DNA of 43,879 bases, taken from contig QZKV01000027.1 of assembly GCA_003599575.1 (NCBI GenBank), forward strand, positions 1 to 43,879, written 5' to 3'. The stretch comes from Desulfobacteraceae bacterium. Its GTDB lineage: Bacteria; Desulfobacterota; Desulfobacteria; Desulfobacterales; Desulfosarcinaceae. The first letter of the stretch is position 1, and each line of letters begins with the position of its first letter. Shown here piece after piece: positions 34,333-42,758 of the stretch. The position numbers and the translations under genes were made by a program. Below the pieces are notes generated by a model. That model saw only the letters and a list, made by a program, of their open reading frames with translations. It did not search any database and was not told the origin of the DNA.

Positions 34333-34361
34333 TTTACAGTTTTTTGATTACTGCATTAAAT
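34333..34361 (+). promoter_or_regulatory. Predicted rightward promoter of the type I restriction operon
   Basis: TTTACA (34333-34338) and TTAAAT (34356-34361) with a 17-base spacer, in the most AT-rich stretch of the window. Expected start near 34368. Operator-like dyad 2 occupies the spacer. Confidence 0.5.
34337..34353. promoter_or_regulatory. Operator-like dyad 2 (CAGTT-N7-TACTG)
   Basis: CAGTTTTTTGATTACTG, 47 bases after dyad 1 and sharing with it the flanks A before and CAT after. It lies between the -35 and -10 of the predicted rightward promoter. Confidence 0.6.
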
Positions 34362-34384
34362 ACTTTGAATTAAAAGTAAAATTG

Positions 34385-34401
34385 CAGTTGCTAGGGTACT
34401 G
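34385..34401. promoter_or_regulatory. Operator-like dyad 3 (CAGTT-N7-TACTG)
   Basis: CAGTTGCTAGGGTACTG, 48 bases after dyad 2, just downstream of the expected rightward start site and just before the first gene. Confidence 0.55.
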
Positions 34402-34417
34402 TGGTATGGGGATGGAC

Positions 34418-34990
34418 ATGAAACTCAAAGATATGAGCGATATCCACAGCGGCCACATAACGCGCGGCAAAATCGATGTTTGCCCCTCCGGCAGCCATTA
34501 TCTGCTTCAGGCCAAGGATGTGGATGCAGCACGCATGTCGTATAAAACCGACCTGTCCCGATTCCACCCGGTCTTGTCACGGAGCGACCGGCTCCTTGCA
34601 GACGGGGACCTGCTCTTTTTGGCAAAGGGCACGCATAACATCACCATCCGGGTGGAAGCGTTGCCCGGGCCGGCTTTGGCGGCCGCATCGTTTTTTATCG
34701 TGCGCCCGACCAGCCAAGACCTGTTGCCGGGTTATCTTTGCTGGTACCTGAACCAGGCGCCGGTTGCGCAATATCTGATCCAACACAGCGGGCGCGGTGT
34801 TCATATGCCCGTTGTGCGCCGGGCGGTTTTGGAAAATATCGAAGTGCCGCTGCCCCCCTTGGATATCCAAACCAAAATTGCCGGCATGAGTCAGCTGATG
34901 TTAAAAGAGATGGATTTATTGCAACTGCTCGGTAAAAAGAGAAGCGAACTGATCACGGCCGCCTGTTTGCAGACCATAAGTGACAATTGA
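34418..34990 (+). CDS. Single-TRD HsdS-like specificity protein
   Basis: 190 residues, half the length of a normal HsdS. It has one target-recognition domain (about 1-150) ending in the typical IEVPLPPLDIQTKIAGMS, followed by one helical arm (about 150-190). The TRD opening LKDMSDIHSGHITRG and the LPGYLCWYLNQ segment match Methylase_S domains. Three ATG codons (34406, 34412, 34418) could start it; 34418 best matches family N termini and has GGGGA upstream. It is first in the operon, directly before hsdM. Inference: it may dimerise as a half-subunit and give a symmetrical site, or swap with the full-length HsdS encoded downstream. Confidence 0.75.
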   Translation: MKLKDMSDIHSGHITRGKIDVCPSGSHYLLQAKDVDAARMSYKTDLSRFHPVLSRSDRLLADGDLLFLAKGTHNITIRVEALPGPALAAASFFIVRPTSQDLLPGYLCWYLNQAPVAQYLIQHSGRGVHMPVVRRAVLENIEVPLPPLDIQTKIAGMSQLMLKEMDLLQLLGKKRSELITAACLQTISDN

Positions 34991-35007
34991 AACGCGAGGC
35001 TTTACTG

Positions 35008-36555
35008 ATGAATGACCAGCAAAAACGTGACGTGATTTTCAACAAGGTCTGGCAGGCCTGCGATACGTTTCGGGGAGTGATCGATCCGGCCCAATATAAA
35101 GATTACATTCTGACCATGCTCTTCGTGAAATATCTCAGCGATATTCACCAATCCAAACGGGCCGCCTACGAAGAAAAATACCAGGGTGACCGGATCCGCA
35201 TCGAGCGCGCCCTGGGCCGGGAGCGCTTCGTTATTCCCCAAATTGAAATCAGGGACAAAAACGACCGGGTGGAGGAGGTTTTCCCGGCGACTTACGACAG
35301 CCTCTTCGAACGGCGCACCCGCCCCAATATTGGAGAGCTGATCAACGTCCTGCTGGCCAACATCGAAGATGCCAACAAGAGCAAACTGCACAATGTCTTC
35401 CGCAACATAGACTTCAACAGCGAAGCCAATCTGGGCCAGGCCCGCCAGCGCAACACTCGCCTGAAGAACCTGCTCGAAGACTTGGAAAGCCTTGATTTGA
35501 GCCCCGAATCGGTTGGTCACATGGACGTGATCGGCGATGTCTACGAATACTTGATTGAAAAATTTGCCGCCACTGCCGGCAAGAAAGCCGGCGAATTCTA
35601 TACCCCGGCAGCCGTATCGGAAACCCTGGCCCGCCTGGTGTCACCCAAGCCCGGCGACCGCATTTGCGATCCGGCATGCGGATCGGGGTCTCTGCTCATT
35701 CGGGCCGGCAAACAGGTGGGCTCGAACGATTACGCGCTGTACGGCCAGGAGATGAACGGCAGTACCTGGGCCCTGTGCAAGATGAACATGTTCCTTCACG
35801 GCGTTGACGCCGCCCGCATCGAGTGGGAGGACACCCTGCGCCATCCGATGTTCGTGGATGCGAACGGCGCCCTGATGAAGTTCGAGGTGGTGATCGCCAA
35901 CCCGCCCTTCAGCCTGGACAAATGGGGTCAGGAGATGGCCGCCGGCGATCGCTTCAACCGCTTCCAGCGCGGCATCCCGCCCAAAAGCAAAGGCGATTGG
36001 GCCTTTATCTCCCACATGCTGGCCACCGCCATGGAAGGCAGCGGCCGGGTGGGAGTGGTGGTGCCCCATGGCGTTCTGTTCAGGGGTGGTCAGGAGGGCA
36101 AGATCAGGGCAAACGTGATCCGCGAGAACATGCTGGACGGTGTCATCGGCCTGCCGGGCAATCTCTTTTTCGGCACCGGCATTCCGGCCGCCCTGATGAT
36201 ATTCGACAAATCCCGTCCGTTCGGCGGCAAAGACAGCGTGCTGTTCATTGACGCCAGCCGCGAATATGAACAGAGCTCGAGCCAAAATCGATTGCGTCAC
36301 CAGGATATTGAAAAGATCCTAACCACTTTCCGAAAGCGCCGCACCGTCGAGAAGTATTCGTATCTGGCCGCTTACCGGGAGATCGAAGAAAACGAATTCA
36401 ACCTCAACATCGCACGCTATGTGGATACTTTCGAGCCTGAAGCGGAGGTCGATATCAAGGCCGTCCAGGATGAGATCGACGCCATTGAAACGGAGCTGGC
36501 CCAGACACAGGCCAAAATGAAACTCTACCTAAGAGAGCTTGGGTTCATCAAGTAG
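35008..36555 (+). CDS. hsdM: Type I restriction-modification methyltransferase subunit
   Basis: 515 residues, usual HsdM length. An N-terminal helical domain (FRGVIDPAQYKDYILTMLFVKYLSD) is followed by an N6-adenine methyltransferase core: motif I DPACGSGSLL (about 220), motif IV NPPF and the AGEFYTP block ahead of motif I. It methylates adenine within the site chosen by HsdS. ATG at 35008 with GAGG upstream was preferred over a TTG that overlaps the previous stop. 271 bases, partly an inverted repeat, separate it from the full-length hsdS. Confidence 0.95.
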   Translation: MNDQQKRDVIFNKVWQACDTFRGVIDPAQYKDYILTMLFVKYLSDIHQSKRAAYEEKYQGDRIRIERALGRERFVIPQIEIRDKNDRVEEVFPATYDSLFERRTRPNIGELINVLLANIEDANKSKLHNVFRNIDFNSEANLGQARQRNTRLKNLLEDLESLDLSPESVGHMDVIGDVYEYLIEKFAATAGKKAGEFYTPAAVSETLARLVSPKPGDRICDPACGSGSLLIRAGKQVGSNDYALYGQEMNGSTWALCKMNMFLHGVDAARIEWEDTLRHPMFVDANGALMKFEVVIANPPFSLDKWGQEMAAGDRFNRFQRGIPPKSKGDWAFISHMLATAMEGSGRVGVVVPHGVLFRGGQEGKIRANVIRENMLDGVIGLPGNLFFGTGIPAALMIFDKSRPFGGKDSVLFIDASREYEQSSSQNRLRHQDIEKILTTFRKRRTVEKYSYLAAYREIEENEFNLNIARYVDTFEPEAEVDIKAVQDEIDAIETELAQTQAKMKLYLRELGFIK

Positions 36556-36764
36556 GTTCACCCTCCCCCGCCCCCCCCGCCCTTAAGAGAAGGAGACCAT
36601 AACGGCGCATCGGGTAAATGAGGGAGTATTCGGAATTGCACAGAGTAATTGGAAGGTGAGGGGGGCCGACATGCGCATCGGGTGAAGAGTGCGCAAACGG
36701 CACAAAGCAACTCCCTTCCCTTTGCGGGAGGGTATCAGGGGAGGAGGCAAGGGTCGGTTGAACC
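36555..36764. repeat. Imperfect inverted-repeat element between hsdM and hsdS
   Basis: Immediately at the hsdM stop, GGTTCACCCTCCCC begins a C-rich arm; the region ends with a G-rich arm (GGGGAGGAGGCAAGGG) and GGTTGAACC (36756-36764). The arms are complementary over several blocks. GCATCGGGT occurs at about 36607 and again at about 36675. It is non-coding; the rest up to 36826 also shows no gene. Confidence 0.4.
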
Positions 36765-36826
36765 AAACAAAGAAAAAAAGCAGCGATAAGGGAATCTGAG
36801 CGCTCTCACACTGAAGCAGGAAGAAT

Positions 36827-38068
36827 ATGCAGGATCGGAACGAGAACAGAACAGGGTATAAAAAGACCAAAGCGGGCTGGATTCCGGACGAATGGGGATG
36901 CGCCCCTGCGGGTAGTCTTCTGGACATCCAATTGGGAAAAATGCTCAGCCAGAAATCCCGCAGTGGGGACAACCCTCAACCGTATTTGGCCAATTACAAT
37001 GTCCGCTGGGGTGAGTTCGATCTTTCCCAAGTTCAGCAAATGGATTTCTATGAAAAAGAAATTTACAAATACGAGCTGCAATATGGCGACCTGCTGGTCT
37101 GCGAAGGCGGCGAGGTGGGCCGTTGTGCCGTATGGGAAGATCAAATCAAACCATGCTATTTCCAAAAGGCTTTGCATCGGGTAAGATTCTCAAACGGAGA
37201 TTTGGATGCATATTATATCATGTACTTTCTCCATTATGCTACATCCTCCCCAAGGATGGCCTTTTTTGTCGGCCAGTCAAGCATCTCTCATTTTACACGC
37301 GAGCAATTCACCAAATTTCCAATCGCCCTGCCCCCTTTCCCGGAGCAGAAGAAAATCGCCGAAATACTCTGCACCTGGGATTCCGCGATCGACCAGATCC
37401 GCAAGCTCGTCGCTTCCAAAAGGAAACGCAAGAAAGCCCTTATGCAAAGGTTCTTTGAGCGTACCAAAAACCCCGGCTGGAAGGAAATGACGCTCCTGCA
37501 ATCCTTTCAACGTGTTCAGAGGGTTGCCCCGGATGATGTAGAGAACATTTTAAGTATAACTGCAAAGCTTGGGTTTGTTCATCAAAATGACAAATTCAGC
37601 CGGATAATCGCGGGATCGAACCTGCCAAAGTACATCCTGCTTAAAAAAGGAGAGTTTGCATACAATAAGGGCAATTCAAAAATCTATCCCCAAGGCTGCA
37701 TCTATTTGCTGGAAGAATATGAGCAAGGTGCTGTTCCCAATATTTATTTCTGCTTTAGACCCAAAACGGATTTAATCCACGCGCCCTTTTTTAAATACTA
37801 CTTTGAAAACGGAACACTGAACCGGCAACTTTGCAAGCTGATCAATACCGGTGTGCGCAACGACGGTCTCCTCAATATCAATCCAAGGGATTTTTTTCAT
37901 TTGAAAATTTTAGTGCCTCCCATGGAAGCGCAACGGCGTCTGGCCGAGATGTTTTCAACGGCGGATCAGGACATAGGGGCATCAACAACGGAATTGGTCG
38001 CTTTGGAGAAGCAGAAACAAGGCCTCATGCAAAAGCTCCTCACCGGTGAAATGCGCGTCAAAACATAG
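36827..38068 (+). CDS. hsdS: Type I restriction-modification specificity subunit, two TRDs
   Basis: 413 residues with the usual layout: TRD1 (about 1-165), conserved arm 1 (PPFPEQKKIAEILCTWDSAID, then basic coiled helices), TRD2 (about 220-365) and arm 2 (PPMEAQRRLAEMFSTADQDIG ... KQKQGLMQKLLTGEMRV). TRD2 is clearly richer in A+T than the flanking genes, a sign of domain exchange. GGAAG precedes the ATG. The target sequence cannot be read from the protein. Confidence 0.94.
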   Translation: MQDRNENRTGYKKTKAGWIPDEWGCAPAGSLLDIQLGKMLSQKSRSGDNPQPYLANYNVRWGEFDLSQVQQMDFYEKEIYKYELQYGDLLVCEGGEVGRCAVWEDQIKPCYFQKALHRVRFSNGDLDAYYIMYFLHYATSSPRMAFFVGQSSISHFTREQFTKFPIALPPFPEQKKIAEILCTWDSAIDQIRKLVASKRKRKKALMQRFFERTKNPGWKEMTLLQSFQRVQRVAPDDVENILSITAKLGFVHQNDKFSRIIAGSNLPKYILLKKGEFAYNKGNSKIYPQGCIYLLEEYEQGAVPNIYFCFRPKTDLIHAPFFKYYFENGTLNRQLCKLINTGVRNDGLLNINPRDFFHLKILVPPMEAQRRLAEMFSTADQDIGASTTELVALEKQKQGLMQKLLTGEMRVKT

Positions 38069-38077
38069 GAGCGGCCC

Positions 38078-41000
38078 ATGGAAGAACAGCCCGCATACGG
38101 CGTCCAGCCCCATGAGCTGCCCGGCTATTTGAAAAAGGTGCAGTCCCAGTTGCCGGCTTTGCACCTGCTCATGCAAATGGGGTGGACTTATCTGACGCCC
38201 GGGGAGGCCAACCGGCTGCGTGGGGAGCGGCTGGGCCGTGCGATCCTGGAATCTGTCCTGGTGGACCATATCCGCGAGCAATGCTTCACCTTCAAAGGCA
38301 CCCATCACCCCTTTACCGAGAACGCCATCCAGAGCGCGGTGCAGGCCCTCAAAGGCTTGCGCGTCACGGGCGCCACACACCAGAACGAACAGGCCTACGA
38401 ACTGCTTTGCCTGGGCACCAGCGTGCCGCAGACCGTCGAGGGCGATACCAAAAGCTTCACCATCGATTACATCGACTGGAAAAATCCGGCCAATAACGCC
38501 TTTCACTGCACGGCCGAGTTCAAGGTGGAGCGGGTCGGTTTGCAGAAACACGCCATTGCCGACATTGTGTTGTTCGTCAACGGCATCCCCCTGGTCGTCA
38601 TGGCGTGCAGGCGCCCGGTTGATACTCGGACCAAGCAAGATCCCATCGATCGAGCCATCGGTCAACTGGCCGGCTATCAGGCCACGGACGGCATACCGCA
38701 GCTTTTTCTATTCAACCAGCTCCTGTTGGCCTTGGCACGGGACAAGGCCAGCTACGGCACGACCGGAACGCCGTCCCAGAACTGGTCGGCATGGAAGGAA
38801 GCCGGTCTGAACGGCGCTTTGCGGCGGACCATGGATGCGGTGCCGGACGATGCGGCCATGGCCAAGCTGTTCTCGGGTCCCTTTGCGGAGGTGCGCAGCG
38901 CCTACCTGTCCTCGGCCGCCCAGGGGCGCGAGATCTGCGAGCAGGACCGCACTTTATATGCCTTGTGCCGGCCGGAACGGCTGTTGGAGTTGATCTATAA
39001 ATTTATCCTCTTCGATGCCGGCGCCAAGAAGATCGCGCGCTACCAGCAGTATCTCACCGTACAGGCGATTCTCACACGCGTTTTGAGCGGCGGCGAGGGC
39101 CGAGCACGCCCGGGCGGCGTGGTGTGGCATACCCAGGGCAGCGGCAAATCACTGACCATGGTGATGCTGGCCAAATCCCTGGCCCTGCATCCAGACATTT
39201 TGAACCCCAAGATCATTCTGGTCACCGACCGCATTGATCTGGACGATCAGATCTACGGCACCTTCCGGGCCTGCGGCCTTGCGCCGGAACAGGCAGCCAC
39301 GGGCAAGCACCTGGTGGAGTTGATGAGCGACCGGCGTACGCACGTGGTGACCACCTTGATCCACAAGTTTACCGCCGCGACCGCTTATCGCGGTCTGAAA
39401 CCAGTCGACCGCAACACCTTTGTCCTGGTGGACGAGGGCCACCGCAGCCAGTACAACGAGCAGCACGCCCGCATGCGGGTCTCCCTGAAGGAGGCCTGTT
39501 TCATCGCCTTCACCGGTACACCCCTGGCCAAATCGGCCAAGAAGAACACCTTTGCCCAGTTCGGCGACCTGTTTCGCCCGGCCTACACGATCAGCCGCGC
39601 CGTGGAAGACAAAGCCGTGCTACCGCTGCTCTACGAAGCCCGGCATATTCCCCAAACCGTGGACCGGCGGGCGGTAGACGGCTGGTTCGAGAAACTGACC
39701 CTGGGGTTGACGGCCGAGCAGAAAGCGGACCTGAAACGCAAGTTTTCCACCGAACGGCAACTCAACAAAGCCCTTCAAAAGGTGCGCATGATCGCCTGGG
39801 ACGCCAGCGTGCATTACGCGACCACTTATCAGCATACTGGCCTCAAAGGTCAGTTGGTGACGCCCGACAAGGAGACCGCCCTCCGCTACAAAGCCTTTAT
39901 GGATCGGTTCGGCATGGTGGTTTCGGAAGTCCTCATTTCAGCACCCGCGGCCTCGGAAGGTGAAGGGCGAAAAAACGGTCCTTCCGAAAACCAAGAAGCG
40001 TTCTGGCAGGCGATGATGGACCGCTTCGGATCGGAGAAGAACTACAACCAGCAGTTGATCAATGCTTTCAAGCGCAGCGAGCAGCCGGAAATCATTATCG
40101 TGGTGGACAAGCTGCTGACCGGTTTCGATGCGCCGCGCAATACCGTGCTCTACCTGGCCCGCAAGCTCAAGGAGCACACGCTGCTGCAGGCCATCGCAAG
40201 GGTCAACCGCCTCTATCCCGGCAAGGAGTACGGCCTGATTCTGGATTACAGCGGCGTTATCCATGAACTGGACCAGGCCATCGACTTCTACGGACAGTTG
40301 GCGGAATATGATCCGGCCGATCTGAAAGCCACCGTGACTTATGTGCGGGAACGAATCGACCAGCTGCCCCAGACGCATGCGGATCTCTGGGAGTTGTTTG
40401 CGGCCGTCAAGGGGGCCAAAGATCCGGAGGTTTACGAGACCCATTTGCGCAACGATGCCCTTAGAAACCGCTTTTTCGAGCGCTTCGGATTGTTTGCGCG
40501 CACTTTGGCCCTGACTTTGTCTTCCACTTCGTTTCTGATGGTTGTCGAAGAGAAGAAGATTCAGCAATACAAAGCCGACCTGAAATTCTTTCAAAACCTG
40601 CGCGCCGCGATCAGCCAACGCTATCGGGAAGCCATCGGGCATTCCGGTTACGAGCCCGGGATCAAAAAGCTGATCGACACCCACGTAGGTGCGGGTGAAG
40701 TGCAACGGCTCTGCGAGCCCATCAACCTTCTGGATGCCGGGCAGCGCGCGCGGGTGCTGGCGGACGAAAGTAAAAGCACCGGCGCCAAGGCCGACATGAT
40801 CGCCGCCGCCACCCGCCATGTGATCGAGCAGGAGCTGGGCAAGGACCCGGTCTTTTACAAGAAATTCTCCAGCCTCCTTCAAGAGGTGATCGAGGCCTAC
40901 CATGCGGGCCGGCTGCAGGCGCTCGAGGCCTTGGAGAAAATCAAGGATATCGCCGTCAAGGTAACGACCCACACGGATGAAAACGTCCCGCCGGAACTTG

Positions 41001-41293
41001 TGGGCCGGGACATGGCCCGGCGCTACTACGGCTGCGTCTGCGAATCGATGCCCGCTTATGGCCCGCTCGACCCGCAACCCGCCGCCCGAATCGCCCTGCT
41101 CATTGCAGAACGGCTGCCCAGGCACAAGATTCGGGACTGGCGAAGCAATCCCGATGCGATCAACAAAATGCGCGGGGAAATCGATGACATACTTTTCGAT
41201 GTGGCCGCAGCTTGGGGAATCGATATCTCCCTGGAAGATCAGGACGCCATCATCGACCGTTGCATCGAAGTGGCCATTGCCAATGAAGACTGA
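38078..41293 (+). CDS. hsdR: Type I restriction subunit with intact helicase but altered nuclease motif
   Basis: 1071 residues, full length. Helicase motifs are complete: Walker A WHTQGSGKSLTM (about 349-360), DEGHRSQ, FTGTPL, LLTGFDAP and QAIARVNR. In the N-terminal nuclease domain the first Asp is present (D162 in IADIVLFVNG) but the E-x-K fourteen residues later reads A176-C-R178 (in LVVMACRRP). The Q-x3-Y motif (GQLAGYQ) remains. Mutation of the matching Glu or Lys in EcoR124I abolishes cleavage, so this protein may translocate DNA without cutting it. It overlaps the next gene by 11 bases. Confidence 0.93.
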   Translation: MEEQPAYGVQPHELPGYLKKVQSQLPALHLLMQMGWTYLTPGEANRLRGERLGRAILESVLVDHIREQCFTFKGTHHPFTENAIQSAVQALKGLRVTGATHQNEQAYELLCLGTSVPQTVEGDTKSFTIDYIDWKNPANNAFHCTAEFKVERVGLQKHAIADIVLFVNGIPLVVMACRRPVDTRTKQDPIDRAIGQLAGYQATDGIPQLFLFNQLLLALARDKASYGTTGTPSQNWSAWKEAGLNGALRRTMDAVPDDAAMAKLFSGPFAEVRSAYLSSAAQGREICEQDRTLYALCRPERLLELIYKFILFDAGAKKIARYQQYLTVQAILTRVLSGGEGRARPGGVVWHTQGSGKSLTMVMLAKSLALHPDILNPKIILVTDRIDLDDQIYGTFRACGLAPEQAATGKHLVELMSDRRTHVVTTLIHKFTAATAYRGLKPVDRNTFVLVDEGHRSQYNEQHARMRVSLKEACFIAFTGTPLAKSAKKNTFAQFGDLFRPAYTISRAVEDKAVLPLLYEARHIPQTVDRRAVDGWFEKLTLGLTAEQKADLKRKFSTERQLNKALQKVRMIAWDASVHYATTYQHTGLKGQLVTPDKETALRYKAFMDRFGMVVSEVLISAPAASEGEGRKNGPSENQEAFWQAMMDRFGSEKNYNQQLINAFKRSEQPEIIIVVDKLLTGFDAPRNTVLYLARKLKEHTLLQAIARVNRLYPGKEYGLILDYSGVIHELDQAIDFYGQLAEYDPADLKATVTYVRERIDQLPQTHADLWELFAAVKGAKDPEVYETHLRNDALRNRFFERFGLFARTLALTLSSTSFLMVVEEKKIQQYKADLKFFQNLRAAISQRYREAIGHSGYEPGIKKLIDTHVGAGEVQRLCEPINLLDAGQRARVLADESKSTGAKADMIAAATRHVIEQELGKDPVFYKKFSSLLQEVIEAYHAGRLQALEALEKIKDIAVKVTTHTDENVPPELVGRDMARRYYGCVCESMPAYGPLDPQPAARIALLIAERLPRHKIRDWRSNPDAINKMRGEIDDILFDVAAAWGIDISLEDQDAIIDRCIEVAIANED

Positions 41294-42005
41294 TCCACAC
41301 ACCCATACCATCCGTTTCGGCGACCGGGAGATAGCCTTCAACCTGCAGCGCAACAAGCGCAAACGCTTGAAAATCGTTGTGACACCCGATCTTGTGGTCG
41401 AAGTATTCGCGCCGCTCACGGCAGCTGATGATCAGATTCTTTCCACCGTCTCCAAGAAGGCGCCCTGGATTATTCGGAAACTGGACCAACTGGCATCCTT
41501 TCATCCCCTGCCCACACCCCGGCAGTACACCAGCGGGGAAACCCTGGTCTATCTGGGACGTCAATACCTGCTGAAGGTAGGGACAAGCACCCGACGATCT
41601 GCCAAGTTGATCGGCCGGAAGCTCGAAGTGTACGTGGAAAACCCATCGGACAGGCGTTCTGTGGAAAAGATGGTTGAAGAATGGTATCGCCACAACGCCC
41701 GCCGGATCTTCGCCCGCTGTCTGGAAGGGTGCCGGACCATCGCCCTGCGGCACGGCATGCCCGGACATAGGCTGATGATCCGCAAAATGCAGCGGCGCTG
41801 GGGCAGCTGCAGCCCGGCCGGCCGCATCGTTCTCAATCTCAAGCTGGTCCGGGCGCCGGTCCATTGCATCGAGTACGTCATTATGCACGAGCTGTGTCAC
41901 CTGAAACACCACAACCACTCCAAAGCATTCTACTCCCTTCTGACCCGCTGCCAGCCGGATTGGCGCAAACGCAAAGCAGACCTTGACCGCTTCCGCTTAG
42001 CCTGA
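41283..42005 (+). CDS. YgjP/SprT-like zinc metallopeptidase
   Basis: 240 residues. The zinc site HELCHLKHHNH (about 200-210) and the preceding RRWGSCS are the marks of the YgjP/DUF45 family. The N-terminal half forms the usual strand-rich domain (IRFGDREIAFNLQRNKRKRLKIVV). The ATG overlaps the hsdR stop. YgjP-like genes often close type I restriction operons, so this is a typical neighbour; its substrate is not known. It converges with the RluA-like gene, overlapping it by nine bases. Confidence 0.88.
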   Translation: MKTDPHTHTIRFGDREIAFNLQRNKRKRLKIVVTPDLVVEVFAPLTAADDQILSTVSKKAPWIIRKLDQLASFHPLPTPRQYTSGETLVYLGRQYLLKVGTSTRRSAKLIGRKLEVYVENPSDRRSVEKMVEEWYRHNARRIFARCLEGCRTIALRHGMPGHRLMIRKMQRRWGSCSPAGRIVLNLKLVRAPVHCIEYVIMHELCHLKHHNHSKAFYSLLTRCQPDWRKRKADLDRFRLA

Positions 42006-42758
42006 ATTCAGTGACGTCAAAATCAATCCGTCGCGCCGGTATTCTTCGATGGTCCACAGCGGCCGGTCCTCATCGGTTCGGACGGACGGCCATGGCCATC
42101 CTTCGGGGAGCGCGGTTTGAAATGCCAGATCGCTTTGGCGGGTGGGGTGCGTGAAGCTGATTTGCCGGGACAACAGCGCGATGCGCCCGTCGGCGAGGGA
42201 TCGATCGGAACCGTAAGCGCGATCGCCCAGGATGGGACAGCCGATAGCGGCCAATTGCGCGCGGATCTGGTGGCGCCGGCCGGTCTCCAGGTGGATTGTC
42301 AGCAAACTGCCGGAGGGACCACTTTCCAGCACTTGATAGGACAAGGCTGCGGTCCGGCCATGAAGGCTGCCGGCCTGGACGGGCCGGCTGAGCCGGCCGC
42401 TGCGCTCCAGATGGTGCACCAGGCGGCCCTTGGCTTGGTCGGGGCGCCCCTGGACCACCGCCAGGTATGTTTTTTCGATGCGGCCTTCCCTGAATTGAGC
42501 GCTCAGGCGCGAGGCGGATTTTGTGGTCCGCGCCAGAACGACCAAACCGGCCACGGGCGCATCCAGCCGATGGACCATACCCACAAACACCCGTCCCGGT
42601 TTTGCATAGCGGATTTTGAGCCAGGCCTTGGCCAGATCGATCAGGTTGGGTTTCTCCTGTTGGTCGCCGCGTTGCATTATCAGACCTGCTGGTTTATATA
42701 GCACCAGCAAGTGATTGTCTTCATACAAGACGGGCCAGTGCGGATGAAAAAAGTCCAT
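41997..42758 (-). CDS. RluA-family pseudouridine synthase
   Basis: 253 residues. The catalytic Asp is in MVHRLDAPVAGLVV (about residue 65); further motifs are VLYKPAGLIMQ, LETGRRHQIRAQL and PILGDRAYG. There is no N-terminal S4 domain, unlike RluC and RluD. The target (rRNA or tRNA uridine) is not evident. The start was placed at MDFFHP (42758); the reading frame stays open for another kilobase, but that part is antisense to the RsmG fusion. The start overlaps that divergent gene by 15 bases. Confidence 0.9.
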   Translation of the reverse strand: MDFFHPHWPVLYEDNHLLVLYKPAGLIMQRGDQQEKPNLIDLAKAWLKIRYAKPGRVFVGMVHRLDAPVAGLVVLARTTKSASRLSAQFREGRIEKTYLAVVQGRPDQAKGRLVHHLERSGRLSRPVQAGSLHGRTAALSYQVLESGPSGSLLTIHLETGRRHQIRAQLAAIGCPILGDRAYGSDRSLADGRIALLSRQISFTHPTRQSDLAFQTALPEGWPWPSVRTDEDRPLWTIEEYRRDGLILTSLNSG

